Assembly: GCA_029865945.1 (NCBI GenBank)
Contig: JARXAH010000019.1
Span: 1 to 64,000, forward strand
Reading direction: 5' to 3'
Length of the DNA stretch: 64,000 bases
DNA from: Bacteriovoracaceae bacterium
GTDB lineage: Bacteria; Bdellovibrionota; Bacteriovoracia; Bacteriovoracales; Bacteriovoracaceae
Shown: one piece after another, positions 1 to 8,562 of the stretch
How the letters are laid out: every line of letters begins with the position of its first letter
How positions within the stretch are numbered: the stretch's first letter is position 1
Notes under the pieces: generated by a model
Seen by the model: the letters and a program-made list of their open reading frames with translations, nothing else
The model's database searches: none
Told to the model about the DNA's origin: nothing
Translations under genes and position numbers: made by a program

Positions 1-36
1 TAAAAAATAGTTTCGAAGGTAGCGTTCAAAAATTTC

Positions 37-1965
37 TTAGAGCGCTATCACTCTTCCATCTTTTTGAATGGCAAACAACTTCATTTCCTTGACCCAATAT
101 TTTTGCTCTTTTTTCCAAACACCAATCGCCTTATCCATCTCATCCATATCATCTAGCTCATTTAACCAGTGCTGTCGGCTGCTCGATGAACTTAAGCGTT
201 GATAAAAAGCGTGGGCAGTAACAAAAGATTCAAATCCTAAGTATTCGGGAATGGATCCCAAGGATTCCAAAATATTTTCTCCATTATCTTTTACCCAATC
301 TCCAGTTCTCGACGAATCTAAAAAATATACTTTACTTGACCACTGCGTGGCCGTGCGAATGAGCTGAGCACTTCTCCACTGTGGCCCCCCTACATAAGTT
401 AAATTTTTTGCTTCGGCATAGATGAAGGAAGAAATAATTTGCATCGCTTCAGAGGGTGTGGAAGGTAAATACACCCAATCAAAATCAGTCTTCGGTTTTA
501 AAACTTGGATACGACTTAAATCATTTTTCGTTTTATAATAATAAAGTCGATACCATAAATTATATTCTTCTAATCTTTCACGAGAGTACTTTAGTCCCAG
601 CAACTCTAAAACAGAATCCCGGTAATCGGTCATTCCCCTTGAATAAGTGGAAACATTTTCTAAGGTAAATTTTTTCTCTTGTGATTCTTTCCAAACGGCA
701 TCAGCAATCGTCGCACCACTATTATCACCAGAATAAATTAAGACAAATTTTTTCCCCAAAGTTGTTGCTACATCCTCGTTGAAGAGGGCGTGATTTTGTG
801 ACTGAATTGAGCCACTGATTTCAAAGAGATCGAAATTTTTTATCTCGGTGGAAGATGATACTGGAGCGAGCGAAAAGAACACCATCTTTAATTGAGAAGC
901 GAGATTATATTCTTGTTCGCTAGTGGACGGAAACGCTCCGCCAATGACCATACCCACTTGATCTTTCGTCGCCAACTCAGTGTAAAGCGCCTCTAAGTTT
1001 TTGGGATTAGATGAATCTTTAATGACTAACTCAACCGGAGCTTTTAGTTGTTTTATCGCCTGCTTGATTCCTTGCAAAAACTTTTGAGAAATTTCAGCTC
1101 GCTCCCCACTTAGAGGCAACACCACTCCCATTTTTCCAAGCAAGATGAGATCATCAACCTCTAATCCGAGGTCTTTTCGATTAGAATTATTTTTTCCGCT
1201 ACGGGACTGAGAGGTGTAGGCATTTAACCAATGGCCTACTTTATCGGCCGCCCCATTCATCATCTTTCGTTTTAACTTTAATTGAATTCGCTGTCCCCAA
1301 TAATAGGCCGCATAGTTATCGGGCACCGTCATTTTATCAAGTAAACTCAACTGCTCATCGGGATCTTTATTTTCAATAATAGACTGAATTTTTAGGCCGC
1401 ATTCTTTTTTTAGCAACTCTTTTTCATCTTGAGTTTCTTGACACAAGTGAATGAGGGCAAATAAATTTTCAGAAATTAATTGTTGCGATTCCGCAAGCCA
1501 GTGATAGAGGGTGTAGTACTTGCTCTTGTCATTATCCGGAAGTATTTCAAAATTTACTAACTTTAAATTCTCCCATGACAATTTGGTTTGCATCATCTTG
1601 TAGTAACAAGTGGATATGTTAAGTGTAATTTGGGAATCGAGAGTTTTATCTTTGATGTCTAATGATTTTGCTTTTTGAAATTTTTTTGAAGAATTAGCAA
1701 AATCATTTAAAGAGTAAAGCGCCAACCCCCAAAGATTATATTTATCAATTTTTTCTTCATCATTAATGGCCGTATCATTGATCAATTCTAAAATTCTATC
1801 CGCGCCGCTATAATCTTTTTGTTGATACAATTTTCTAGCTTCTTTAATTTGAGTTACTTCAAACGATTCAACAGGTACTTGATTTGGGAGTGAGGGAGAT
1901 GTTTGTTGTTTCGGTGTTGCACAGGATAGCAAAAAAAACAAAGTGATTATAAAAAACTTCACCAT
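37..1965 (-). CDS. LpoA-like lipoprotein (TPR plus periplasmic-binding fold)
   Basis: The protein has about 642 residues and a lipoprotein signal: Lys3, a hydrophobic stretch, then LLSC with the lipidated Cys at residue 15. Residues about 40-250 are helical and TPR-like. From about residue 275 a stretch beginning GKMGVVLPLSG looks like the type I periplasmic-binding fold of penicillin-binding protein activators (LpoA/YraM) and of branched-chain amino-acid binding proteins. TPR plus this fold is the LpoA architecture, so a role in activating peptidoglycan synthesis from the outer membrane is inferred. An ATG two codons upstream lies only 2 nt from the GAGAGG SD, so I start at the second ATG, 8 nt from it. 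It follows dnaJ on the same strand after about 65 nt. Confidence 0.65.
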   Translation of the reverse strand: MVKFFIITLFFLLSCATPKQQTSPSLPNQVPVESFEVTQIKEARKLYQQKDYSGADRILELINDTAINDEEKIDKYNLWGLALYSLNDFANSSKKFQKAKSLDIKDKTLDSQITLNISTCYYKMMQTKLSWENLKLVNFEILPDNDKSKYYTLYHWLAESQQLISENLFALIHLCQETQDEKELLKKECGLKIQSIIENKDPDEQLSLLDKMTVPDNYAAYYWGQRIQLKLKRKMMNGAADKVGHWLNAYTSQSRSGKNNSNRKDLGLEVDDLILLGKMGVVLPLSGERAEISQKFLQGIKQAIKQLKAPVELVIKDSSNPKNLEALYTELATKDQVGMVIGGAFPSTSEQEYNLASQLKMVFFSLAPVSSSTEIKNFDLFEISGSIQSQNHALFNEDVATTLGKKFVLIYSGDNSGATIADAVWKESQEKKFTLENVSTYSRGMTDYRDSVLELLGLKYSRERLEEYNLWYRLYYYKTKNDLSRIQVLKPKTDFDWVYLPSTPSEAMQIISSFIYAEAKNLTYVGGPQWRSAQLIRTATQWSSKVYFLDSSRTGDWVKDNGENILESLGSIPEYLGFESFVTAHAFYQRLSSSSSRQHWLNELDDMDEMDKAIGVWKKEQKYWVKEMKLFAIQKDGRVIAL

Positions 1966-2029
1966 CGTCATATCCTCTCAAACTGTAACTTTTTGATTCT
2001 ACTTAGAGGATTCTAACCTGGGTATGTAT

Positions 2030-3136
2030 CTATTGAAATAAGTTTTTCATCTTCTCAAAGAACCCCTTAGACATGGGATTAGTATGGAGATGAGATTTTT
2101 CGGATTCGGCCAATTTTTTAAAGATCTCTTTTTGCTCAGACGTGAGAGATGTAGGAGTTTCCACTTTAATGGTCACTATTTGATCGCCAAGTCCTCGGCC
2201 ATCGAGTCTTGAAATTCCTTTTCCTCGCAATCTTTGTTTTTGTCCCGATTGCGTTCCAGCTTTGATACTTAATAAAACTTTGCCTCCCAAGGTGGGAACT
2301 TCTATTTCATCACCTAGCGCCGCTTGCGAAAAACTTATAGGAACTTCGCAGTGAACATCATATTCATCACGCACAAAAAGTTCGTGCTCTTGTACATTGA
2401 CTAGAACGTAAAGATCGCCGCCCGGTGCTCCCTTCGTTCCAGGCTGGCCTTCGCCTGAAAGTCTTAGCCGCTGACCGTGATCAATTCCGGCTGGAATTTT
2501 TACGTTGAGAGTAGATTTTTTACGGGTTGTTTGCACGATTTCGCCAATGCCACCGCACGTATAACAAGTTTGTGACATGACAAAAAATCCTTGCTGACGA
2601 CGAATTTCCCCAGCGCCATTACAGGTCGTACAAGGTTGAGGCGTCGTCCCTTCCTTGACCATATCTCTCGTTACATTAATTTCTTTTTCACATCCAAAAG
2701 CCGCTTCTTTGAAAGTAATCGTCACTGAACCTTCGAGATCGTCACCTTTTCTTCCGCCGCCCCGAGCACTTCCGCGTCGTTTTCCTCTTCCGCCGCCTGC
2801 GCCGCCACCTAAAAAATCGCCAAAGATATCACCGAAAATATCTCCAAGATCGCCGAAGTCTTGAAAACCTCCGGCACCACCGCCGCCACCAAACCCCTGG
2901 CCGTCGACACCAGCGTGTCCAAACTGATCATAGCGTTGCTTTTTTTCATCATTGAGGAGGACATCGGCCGCTTCGGAAGCTTCTTTGAATTTCGCTTCCG
3001 CTTCTTTATTTCCAGGATTGCGATCAGGGTGGAATTGCATGGCCAACTTACGATAAGCTTTTTTAATATCATCTTTGGAAGTCGTCTTTGTGACTCCTAA
3101 GATATCGTAATAATCACGTTTCGTTTGCTGAGACAT
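2030..3136 (-). CDS. dnaJ: Chaperone DnaJ with a reduced zinc domain
   Basis: This is the Hsp40 co-chaperone that stimulates DnaK ATPase and delivers unfolded substrates. The J domain (residues 1-70) carries HPD at 36-38. A Gly/Phe-rich linker covers about 73-130 and the C-terminal beta-sandwich substrate-binding region follows from about 210. At 368 residues the length is normal. The zinc domain is unusual: only two CxxCxGxG motifs are visible (C169/C172 and C191/C194) where canonical DnaJ has four. These match the inner pair (zinc centre II); the outer pair (centre I) is absent. It lies 36 nt behind dnaK in a grpE-dnaK-dnaJ operon. Confidence 0.97.
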   Translation of the reverse strand: MSQQTKRDYYDILGVTKTTSKDDIKKAYRKLAMQFHPDRNPGNKEAEAKFKEASEAADVLLNDEKKQRYDQFGHAGVDGQGFGGGGGAGGFQDFGDLGDIFGDIFGDFLGGGAGGGRGKRRGSARGGGRKGDDLEGSVTITFKEAAFGCEKEINVTRDMVKEGTTPQPCTTCNGAGEIRRQQGFFVMSQTCYTCGGIGEIVQTTRKKSTLNVKIPAGIDHGQRLRLSGEGQPGTKGAPGGDLYVLVNVQEHELFVRDEYDVHCEVPISFSQAALGDEIEVPTLGGKVLLSIKAGTQSGQKQRLRGKGISRLDGRGLGDQIVTIKVETPTSLTSEQKEIFKKLAESEKSHLHTNPMSKGFFEKMKNLFQ

Positions 3137-3172
3137 ATTTTATTCCACCCTACCAATTTCAGTTTCTAATAA

Positions 3173-5116
3173 TTAAACTTCTTTAAAGTCTGCATCGACG
3201 GCGCCATCTTTTCCACCATTTTTCTGGTTAGGATTAGCATTCGCAGCTTCGTCTGCATGGCCATGTTGTTGCTCGGATCCTGGGCCAGCAGCGCCAGCAC
3301 CATCAGCTCCTGCACCACCATACATTCCTTGCGTTGTTTGGTGAACCACATTTTGCAATTTTTCTAGAGCGGCCTTCACTTCTTCTAAATTTTCAGAAGC
3401 CGTTTTCGTTTTAGCTTCCGCGATCGCATTATTTATTTCGGTAGCTTTGTCAGCGGGTAATTTTCCTTCTGATTCTTTCACCATTTTTTCTGCGGCGTAT
3501 GTCATCGAATCTAACTCATTTTTCGCATCCACTAATTCCCGTTTTTTCGCATCCGCGTCGCGATTTAATTCCGCATCTTTTACCATACGCTGAATTTCAG
3601 CTTCCGTTAAACCAGAGCCACTGGTAATTTTAATTTCTTGTTTTTTATTCGTTGCTTTGTCAGTGGCCGAAACGTGAATGATTCCGTTGGCATCGATATC
3701 AAAAATAACTTCAATTTGCGGAACACCACGAGGAGCTGGGTTAATTCCCATCAAGTCGAAATTTCCAAGCAGTTTGTTATCTTTCGCGAAATCGCGCTCA
3801 CCTTGAAGGGCACGAATCGTTACCGCTGGTTGATTATCAGCGGCCGTCGAAAATACTTGAGACTTCTTAACAGGAATCGTCGTATTTTTTTCAATAATTT
3901 TTGTAAATCGTCCACCTAGCGTTTCAATACCAAGAGAGAGCGGAGTGACATCTAGCAAAAGCACATCTTTGACATCACCAGCAAGTACCCCACCTTGAAT
4001 CGCAGCACCAGCGGCCACCACTTCATCTGGATTTACGTTTTTACTTGGTTCTTTTCCAAAAATTTCTTTTACTTTAGTTTGTACGAGAGGAATACGAGTC
4101 GATCCCCCCACTAAAATTACGTCGTGAAGCGCGGATGTCGGTATTCCTGAATCGGCCAAGGCCGTTTTACATGGGCCAACTAAACGATCAATTAAATCAC
4201 CAATCAATTGCTCAAATTTTGCGCGAGAAAGATTGATATTTAAGTGTTTCGGCCCTGAAGCGTCCGCCGTAATAAAAGGAAGATTGATATCTGTTTGCGA
4301 GACAGAAGATAATTCATGTTTCGCTTTTTCTGCCGCTTCTTTTAAGCGCTGAAGCGCCATTTTATCTTTTTTAAGATCGATATTAGTTTCTTTTTTAAAT
4401 TCATCCGCAAGATAATTGATAATTCGGTAATCAAAATCTTCCCCACCTAAGAAGGTATCACCGTTAGTTGCTTTTACTTCAAAAACACCGTCTGCGGTAA
4501 TTTCCAAAATGGAAACGTCGAACGTACCACCACCAAGATCGAAGACGACGATATTTTTATCTTTTTTGTCTTCCATACCAAAGGCCAGCGCTGCCGCCGT
4601 AGGCTCGTTGATAATACGTTTCACATCTAGGCCCGCGATTCGTCCGGCATCTTTTGTGGCTTGTCTTTGAGAATCGTTAAAGTAAGCAGGAACAGTAATA
4701 ACTGCTTCGGTTACTGGTTGGCCCAAATAATCTTCTGCAGATTTTTTCATTTTTTCTAAGATGGCAGCTGAAACTTCTTGTGGTGAATGTTCTTTTCCAT
4801 CCACTTTTACCCACGCATCTCCATTATTGTTAGCAATCACTTCGAAGGGAGCTACTTCTTTAAATTTTTTCACTTCAGCGTCAGTGGCCTTGCGTCCAAT
4901 GAGTCGCTTGATACCAAACAAAGTTTTAGTCGGATTGGTTACAGATTGTCTCTTTGCTACTTGCCCAACTAAAGTTTCTCCGTTGGACGCATAAGCGACA
5001 ATCGAAGGAGTCGTGTTGTGTCCTTCTGCATTGGGAATAATTTTATATTTTCCGTTTTCTAATACACCCACGCACGAGTTGGTGGTTCCTAAGTCAATTC
5101 CAATAATTTTACCCAT
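3173..5116 (-). CDS. dnaK: Chaperone DnaK (Hsp70)
   Basis: This is the ATP-dependent cytosolic chaperone. The actin-like ATPase domain starts with GIDLGTTNS, followed by the phosphate-2 motif [10 protein letters not shown] and [10 protein letters not shown]. The substrate-binding beta domain begins near residue 390 and a helical lid follows. The C-terminal tail is Gly/Ala/Asn-rich and ends in DADFKEV, close to the conserved EEVD-like bacterial ending. At 647 residues it is slightly long because of that tail. A GGAGG SD sits 5 nt before the ATG. It lies between grpE (51 nt upstream) and dnaJ. Confidence 0.99.
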   Translation of the reverse strand: MGKIIGIDLGTTNSCVGVLENGKYKIIPNAEGHNTTPSIVAYASNGETLVGQVAKRQSVTNPTKTLFGIKRLIGRKATDAEVKKFKEVAPFEVIANNNGDAWVKVDGKEHSPQEVSAAILEKMKKSAEDYLGQPVTEAVITVPAYFNDSQRQATKDAGRIAGLDVKRIINEPTAAALAFGMEDKKDKNIVVFDLGGGTFDVSILEITADGVFEVKATNGDTFLGGEDFDYRIINYLADEFKKETNIDLKKDKMALQRLKEAAEKAKHELSSVSQTDINLPFITADASGPKHLNINLSRAKFEQLIGDLIDRLVGPCKTALADSGIPTSALHDVILVGGSTRIPLVQTKVKEIFGKEPSKNVNPDEVVAAGAAIQGGVLAGDVKDVLLLDVTPLSLGIETLGGRFTKIIEKNTTIPVKKSQVFSTAADNQPAVTIRALQGERDFAKDNKLLGNFDLMGINPAPRGVPQIEVIFDIDANGIIHVSATDKATNKKQEIKITSGSGLTEAEIQRMVKDAELNRDADAKKRELVDAKNELDSMTYAAEKMVKESEGKLPADKATEINNAIAEAKTKTASENLEEVKAALEKLQNVVHQTTQGMYGGAGADGAGAAGPGSEQQHGHADEAANANPNQKNGGKDGAVDADFKEV

Positions 5117-5167
5117 AAATCCTCCGTTTAAATTTTTACCGTTTTCGTTTTTTGTTTTTTTTCTTTA

Positions 5168-5734
5168 TTAATGATTAAGTTTATTCACAACCACCTTGGC
5201 CGCACGCAACAACCTTCCGTTGTGTAAATAGCCAGACTGCTGTACTTGCAAGATGATGCCATCTTCCTTTTTGTCTACGGTCTCTTGGGAAATAGCTTCA
5301 TGAAAGTTGGGATCGAATGGTTTACCAAGAACGTCAATTTTGGTGAGGCCATGCTTAGCGAGAGAATCCAAAAACATTTTTTGAATCATATTGAGGCCAA
5401 TGACGATATTTTTTATCTGAGGGTCTTGATTGTTAGCTATGGAGTTAACCGTTAATTCAAAGAGGTCAAGGGTGGGTAGTGTGTCTGCAATCACGGAATC
5501 GTTACCAAATTTTATAATTTGTTCGCGATCTCGCTCCCAGCGCTTCTTCATATTTTCCATTTCAGCAGCGAGGTAGTAGTATTTTTCTTTCCACTGATTT
5601 TTTTCCGCTTCTAGTTTTTCCGAAAGAGAACTTTCTGATAAATCCTCTGACAAATTTTCTTTTCCATTTTCTTTTCCGCTAGCAGTAGCATTTTCAGGAT
5701 TTAAGGCTTCATTTTCAGGTCTCATTTCACTCAT
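5168..5734 (-). CDS. grpE: Nucleotide exchange factor GrpE
   Basis: GrpE promotes ADP release from DnaK. The protein has 188 residues: an acidic, low-complexity N-terminus (1-40), a long coiled coil starting around residue 45, and the conserved C-terminal beta domain with the FDPNFHEAI motif and the ending GRLLRAAKVVV. A GGGGAG SD lies 6 nt before the ATG. It is the first gene of grpE-dnaK-dnaJ. No CIRCE inverted repeat and no clear RpoH-type promoter were found in the roughly 265 bp upstream, so the heat-shock control is not visible to me. Confidence 0.97.
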   Translation of the reverse strand: MSEMRPENEALNPENATASGKENGKENLSEDLSESSLSEKLEAEKNQWKEKYYYLAAEMENMKKRWERDREQIIKFGNDSVIADTLPTLDLFELTVNSIANNQDPQIKNIVIGLNMIQKMFLDSLAKHGLTKIDVLGKPFDPNFHEAISQETVDKKEDGIILQVQQSGYLHNGRLLRAAKVVVNKLNH

Positions 5735-6000
5735 AAAAAACTCCCCACTGGCCTCAAGGTACTTAATCGATCCAAGGCCTATTAAATGATTAAATTTATA
5801 TTATCTATTTTTGATGACTCAGATTAGAAACGATCAAGTATTACTAAGTGCCGAGTACAAAATACTAATCAACATAAAGATGTGGCCAATAAACGGTAAG
5901 TCAATGTTAGGGATAAAAAAAATGTCAATACGCGGCTTAACCTATTAAAATTAAATGAATTTTATCCTTGTTGGCAAGAGGGTGAGCATCAATTGATAAA

Positions 6001-7272
6001 CTAATTTTTTTCTTTAGCTTTACTTTCTTGTTTGGAGGCCAGCGGAAAAATGACTCCCATATGTTGTATCGTATCTCTGTCTTGGTAAACATCGTTACCA
6101 TTAAAAAAGGGTTGGCAAAAAGGGATTTGAAAAGTTGTATAGTAGGTGGCCCTTTTTGTCTGAAAGCTGGCGCCAAGAATATAATTGCCTGCAAATATTT
6201 TTTTATTTTTTTGAGCATCTGCTCCGATAGCGAAACCTAAAACATTTTTACGATGTCCTACTCCAAAATGAAATTGAGTAGAGATATCCCCAAACACAAA
6301 ACTACTTGTTCCTGCAGTGCCAGTTTGAAAGCCTTGATTGGTAGCAAAGTTTATGGAACATTTCTCACCGCTATAGAGACCTTTTTGAACACCAACTGAG
6401 GCCCTTAAAATAATGCCCATTTTAGTGTCATTTTCATCAGGTATGTAGTCATACTTTACAATATTATGTTGAAGCGTTTTTCCAAGAAAATTGTGCCAAC
6501 CTTTCTGAATTCCAGTCGCAAGAAATTTATTAACATCTTGAGAATTTAAATATCGAAAACCGGCCTCAACGCTCCACAAGTACCATTTTCCTTGGGACTT
6601 GTTATTCGCAAACAATTTAAGCATTGTTTCTTCGTTGAAACGAATTGATTCTTTAAAAACATCTCCGTAAGAGATAGCTGTTGGAATTGCCCACATCTTT
6701 CCCTCTAAATCATAAGCATACCAACTATCTTTTACCGATTTATTTTTTGCAAGTTCATTAACGTACTTGTCCTCATAACGAATACCATTTTTAGTGTAAT
6801 GAAGATCATCTCCATAAATTCTTTGATAAAATTCATTATCAATTAGGTAGCCATATTCTAATTTATTGCTTTCAATCAACTTCCCAGTATCTGTTTGATA
6901 AAAATCTCCTTCTTTTGTGTACAGCCCTGTAAAAAAACGCCCGCCCCAAGTGATTCCATTTTTATTTGTGGCACCTATATCTAGAAGAAATCCATGGGTA
7001 TATCCGGTATCGTTACCTGAACGAATTCCTAATAACAAATTATCATTTACAAGACTAAAACCCAAGGATAGAGGCCGCTTTGAAGTCGGAACACCGTAAG
7101 GCATGGGAATAGTATCTCTAAATTCACCTGGAATTTGATCCGGATTGGTGATCTTAATAACAAGTCGCTGCGTATCATCAGCAACTGAATTTTCTTGTTG
7201 TTCTTTTTGTGCTTGCGCCAAGATTTTACCTATACACAAGTTGGCGAGCAGTAAATATATAAATATCTTCAT
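6001..7272 (-). CDS. Outer-membrane protein, LpxR/DUF2219-like
   Basis: The protein has 423 residues with a Sec signal (about 1-20, ending AQA) and many alternating, aromatic-ended beta strands, as in an outer-membrane barrel. Motifs shared with LpxR lipid A 3'-O-deacylases are visible: NDN at 76-78 with D88 and YTHG at 91-94, matching the N-terminal END...YTNG region, and GWHN with H260, matching the conserved GWHNQL block that carries the catalytic histidine of LpxR. If correct, it would trim the 3' acyl chains of lipid A at the cell surface. Family assignment is by motif only; another barrel family is possible. No strong SD is seen, and its nearest neighbours are hemW and the chaperone operon. 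Confidence 0.55.
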   Translation of the reverse strand: MKIFIYLLLANLCIGKILAQAQKEQQENSVADDTQRLVIKITNPDQIPGEFRDTIPMPYGVPTSKRPLSLGFSLVNDNLLLGIRSGNDTGYTHGFLLDIGATNKNGITWGGRFFTGLYTKEGDFYQTDTGKLIESNKLEYGYLIDNEFYQRIYGDDLHYTKNGIRYEDKYVNELAKNKSVKDSWYAYDLEGKMWAIPTAISYGDVFKESIRFNEETMLKLFANNKSQGKWYLWSVEAGFRYLNSQDVNKFLATGIQKGWHNFLGKTLQHNIVKYDYIPDENDTKMGIILRASVGVQKGLYSGEKCSINFATNQGFQTGTAGTSSFVFGDISTQFHFGVGHRKNVLGFAIGADAQKNKKIFAGNYILGASFQTKRATYYTTFQIPFCQPFFNGNDVYQDRDTIQHMGVIFPLASKQESKAKEKN

Positions 7273-7378
7273 GGATTCAATATAACGATATCTAGAAAGT
7301 TCATTAATTTTTTTATTGTAATCTGTAGAAATTACCCTGAGGAAAATGAATTTACATTATCCATGAAAACGAAGGTGA

Positions 7379-8530
7379 TTAAAATTTAATCCGAGAAAGC
7401 AATTCTTTCATCAAACTGTCGAGGATGATCCATCCTTGGGGTGTGAATTGATATTGAGTCTTGCTGCTTACCTCACAAGTTAACAAATATTTTTTCTGGG
7501 CCCAATCAGAAAAAAGGCCCACTAATTTGCTACTTTCCTTAGGCGGTAAATTTTGAAAAACATCTAAATCAAAATTTTCAGCGACGCGAAAGCGCAAGTA
7601 AAAATTCTCCAGTAAAACTTGATCATTCTTAAGAATTTCTAAGTCATATTCTTGCTTCAAAAGTGATTCTTTCCAAACATAGCGCAAGAATTGATTATCA
7701 CCATACTGATAGTGGCCGGCAGCACTCGGGCCCAAGGCCGCTATATTTTTTCGAAACCAGTACCCATAATTATGCTTTCCTTCATATCCTGGGATTGCAT
7801 AGTTTGAGACCTCATAGTGCCTAAAGCCATGACTACTTAAAAATTCATCCACAAATTGATATTCATTCGCCACCCATTCATCTTCTGGAATAAATTTTTT
7901 AAGTGGATAATTCGTTTTGGGATTAAGAATATAGAGGCTTATATGCTTTGGGCGGTAGGTAAGAATTCGTTTCAATTCTGATTCTAAATGGCGACTCCCC
8001 GAATGAGGGATACCCAATAAAAAATCCACACTAAAATTAACATCTTGAGCAGAAATGAGTTCTAATGTCTCTATAACATCGCTCATCTTGGATTTTCGGT
8101 CGCAAACTTCGATAAGTTTTTCATCCAAGGTTTGCAGTCCAAAAGAATAGCGATTCACTCCACTTATCTGCCAAGTTTCAAAATCATTGACGGTCATGGT
8201 CCCTGGATCAATCTCTAAGGTGAATTCGTGTCCTGAAGCTGCGAAGTTAAGATGAGACGTTTTAAGAAATTGCTGCAACCACTTTGCACCACTCGCACCC
8301 AAAAGGGACGGAGTGCCCCCACCCACGTAGAGAGTTTCCAGGGGCGCAAAATTCATTTGATACTCTTCGTGTACTTTCTCTTGCAATATTTTTAAACTAG
8401 AAGTGAGATAATTTTGAAATAATTTCTCCTGATGTTCACGTTGCTCTGGTGTTTGTTTTAATTTATAAAAATCGCAGTAATTGCACAAATGCCGACAGTA
8501 AGGATAGTGAATGTAGAGAGATTTTATCAT
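7379..8530 (-). CDS. hemW: Radical SAM haem chaperone HemW-like
   Basis: This 383-residue radical SAM protein belongs to the HemN/HemW family. The 4Fe-4S ligands are C12, C16 and C19 (CxxxCxxC). The SAM-binding GGGTPS follows, and the HemN-type C-terminal region includes FYLRFR. HemW proteins insert haem into respiratory enzymes and, unlike HemN, are not true coproporphyrinogen oxidases. The start next to the iron-sulphur motif and the short N-terminus favour HemW. It is divergent from the M16 peptidase gene with only 32 bp between them, and no SD is visible before the ATG. Confidence 0.85.
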   Translation of the reverse strand: MIKSLYIHYPYCRHLCNYCDFYKLKQTPEQREHQEKLFQNYLTSSLKILQEKVHEEYQMNFAPLETLYVGGGTPSLLGASGAKWLQQFLKTSHLNFAASGHEFTLEIDPGTMTVNDFETWQISGVNRYSFGLQTLDEKLIEVCDRKSKMSDVIETLELISAQDVNFSVDFLLGIPHSGSRHLESELKRILTYRPKHISLYILNPKTNYPLKKFIPEDEWVANEYQFVDEFLSSHGFRHYEVSNYAIPGYEGKHNYGYWFRKNIAALGPSAAGHYQYGDNQFLRYVWKESLLKQEYDLEILKNDQVLLENFYLRFRVAENFDLDVFQNLPPKESSKLVGLFSDWAQKKYLLTCEVSSKTQYQFTPQGWIILDSLMKELLSRIKF

Positions 8531-8562
8531 ATTAAAACTTAATCAAAAAAATGGGACAATAA

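Noticed and set aside
1240-1252. A perfect GCCGATAA on the minus strand
   Set aside because: It lies inside the LpoA-like coding region, has no TAAA-like element 15 nt upstream and no gene start downstream.
2655-3100. Long alternative frames across dnaJ, both strands
   Set aside because: They are shadows of the Gly-rich linker (low complexity, Pro/Gly-biased codons) with no SD or conserved motif.
5735-6000. Search for CIRCE or RpoH promoter before grpE
   Set aside because: A weak inverted repeat near 5841-5856 (TACT...AGTA) does not match CIRCE, and no CTTGAAA/CCCCAT pair is present.
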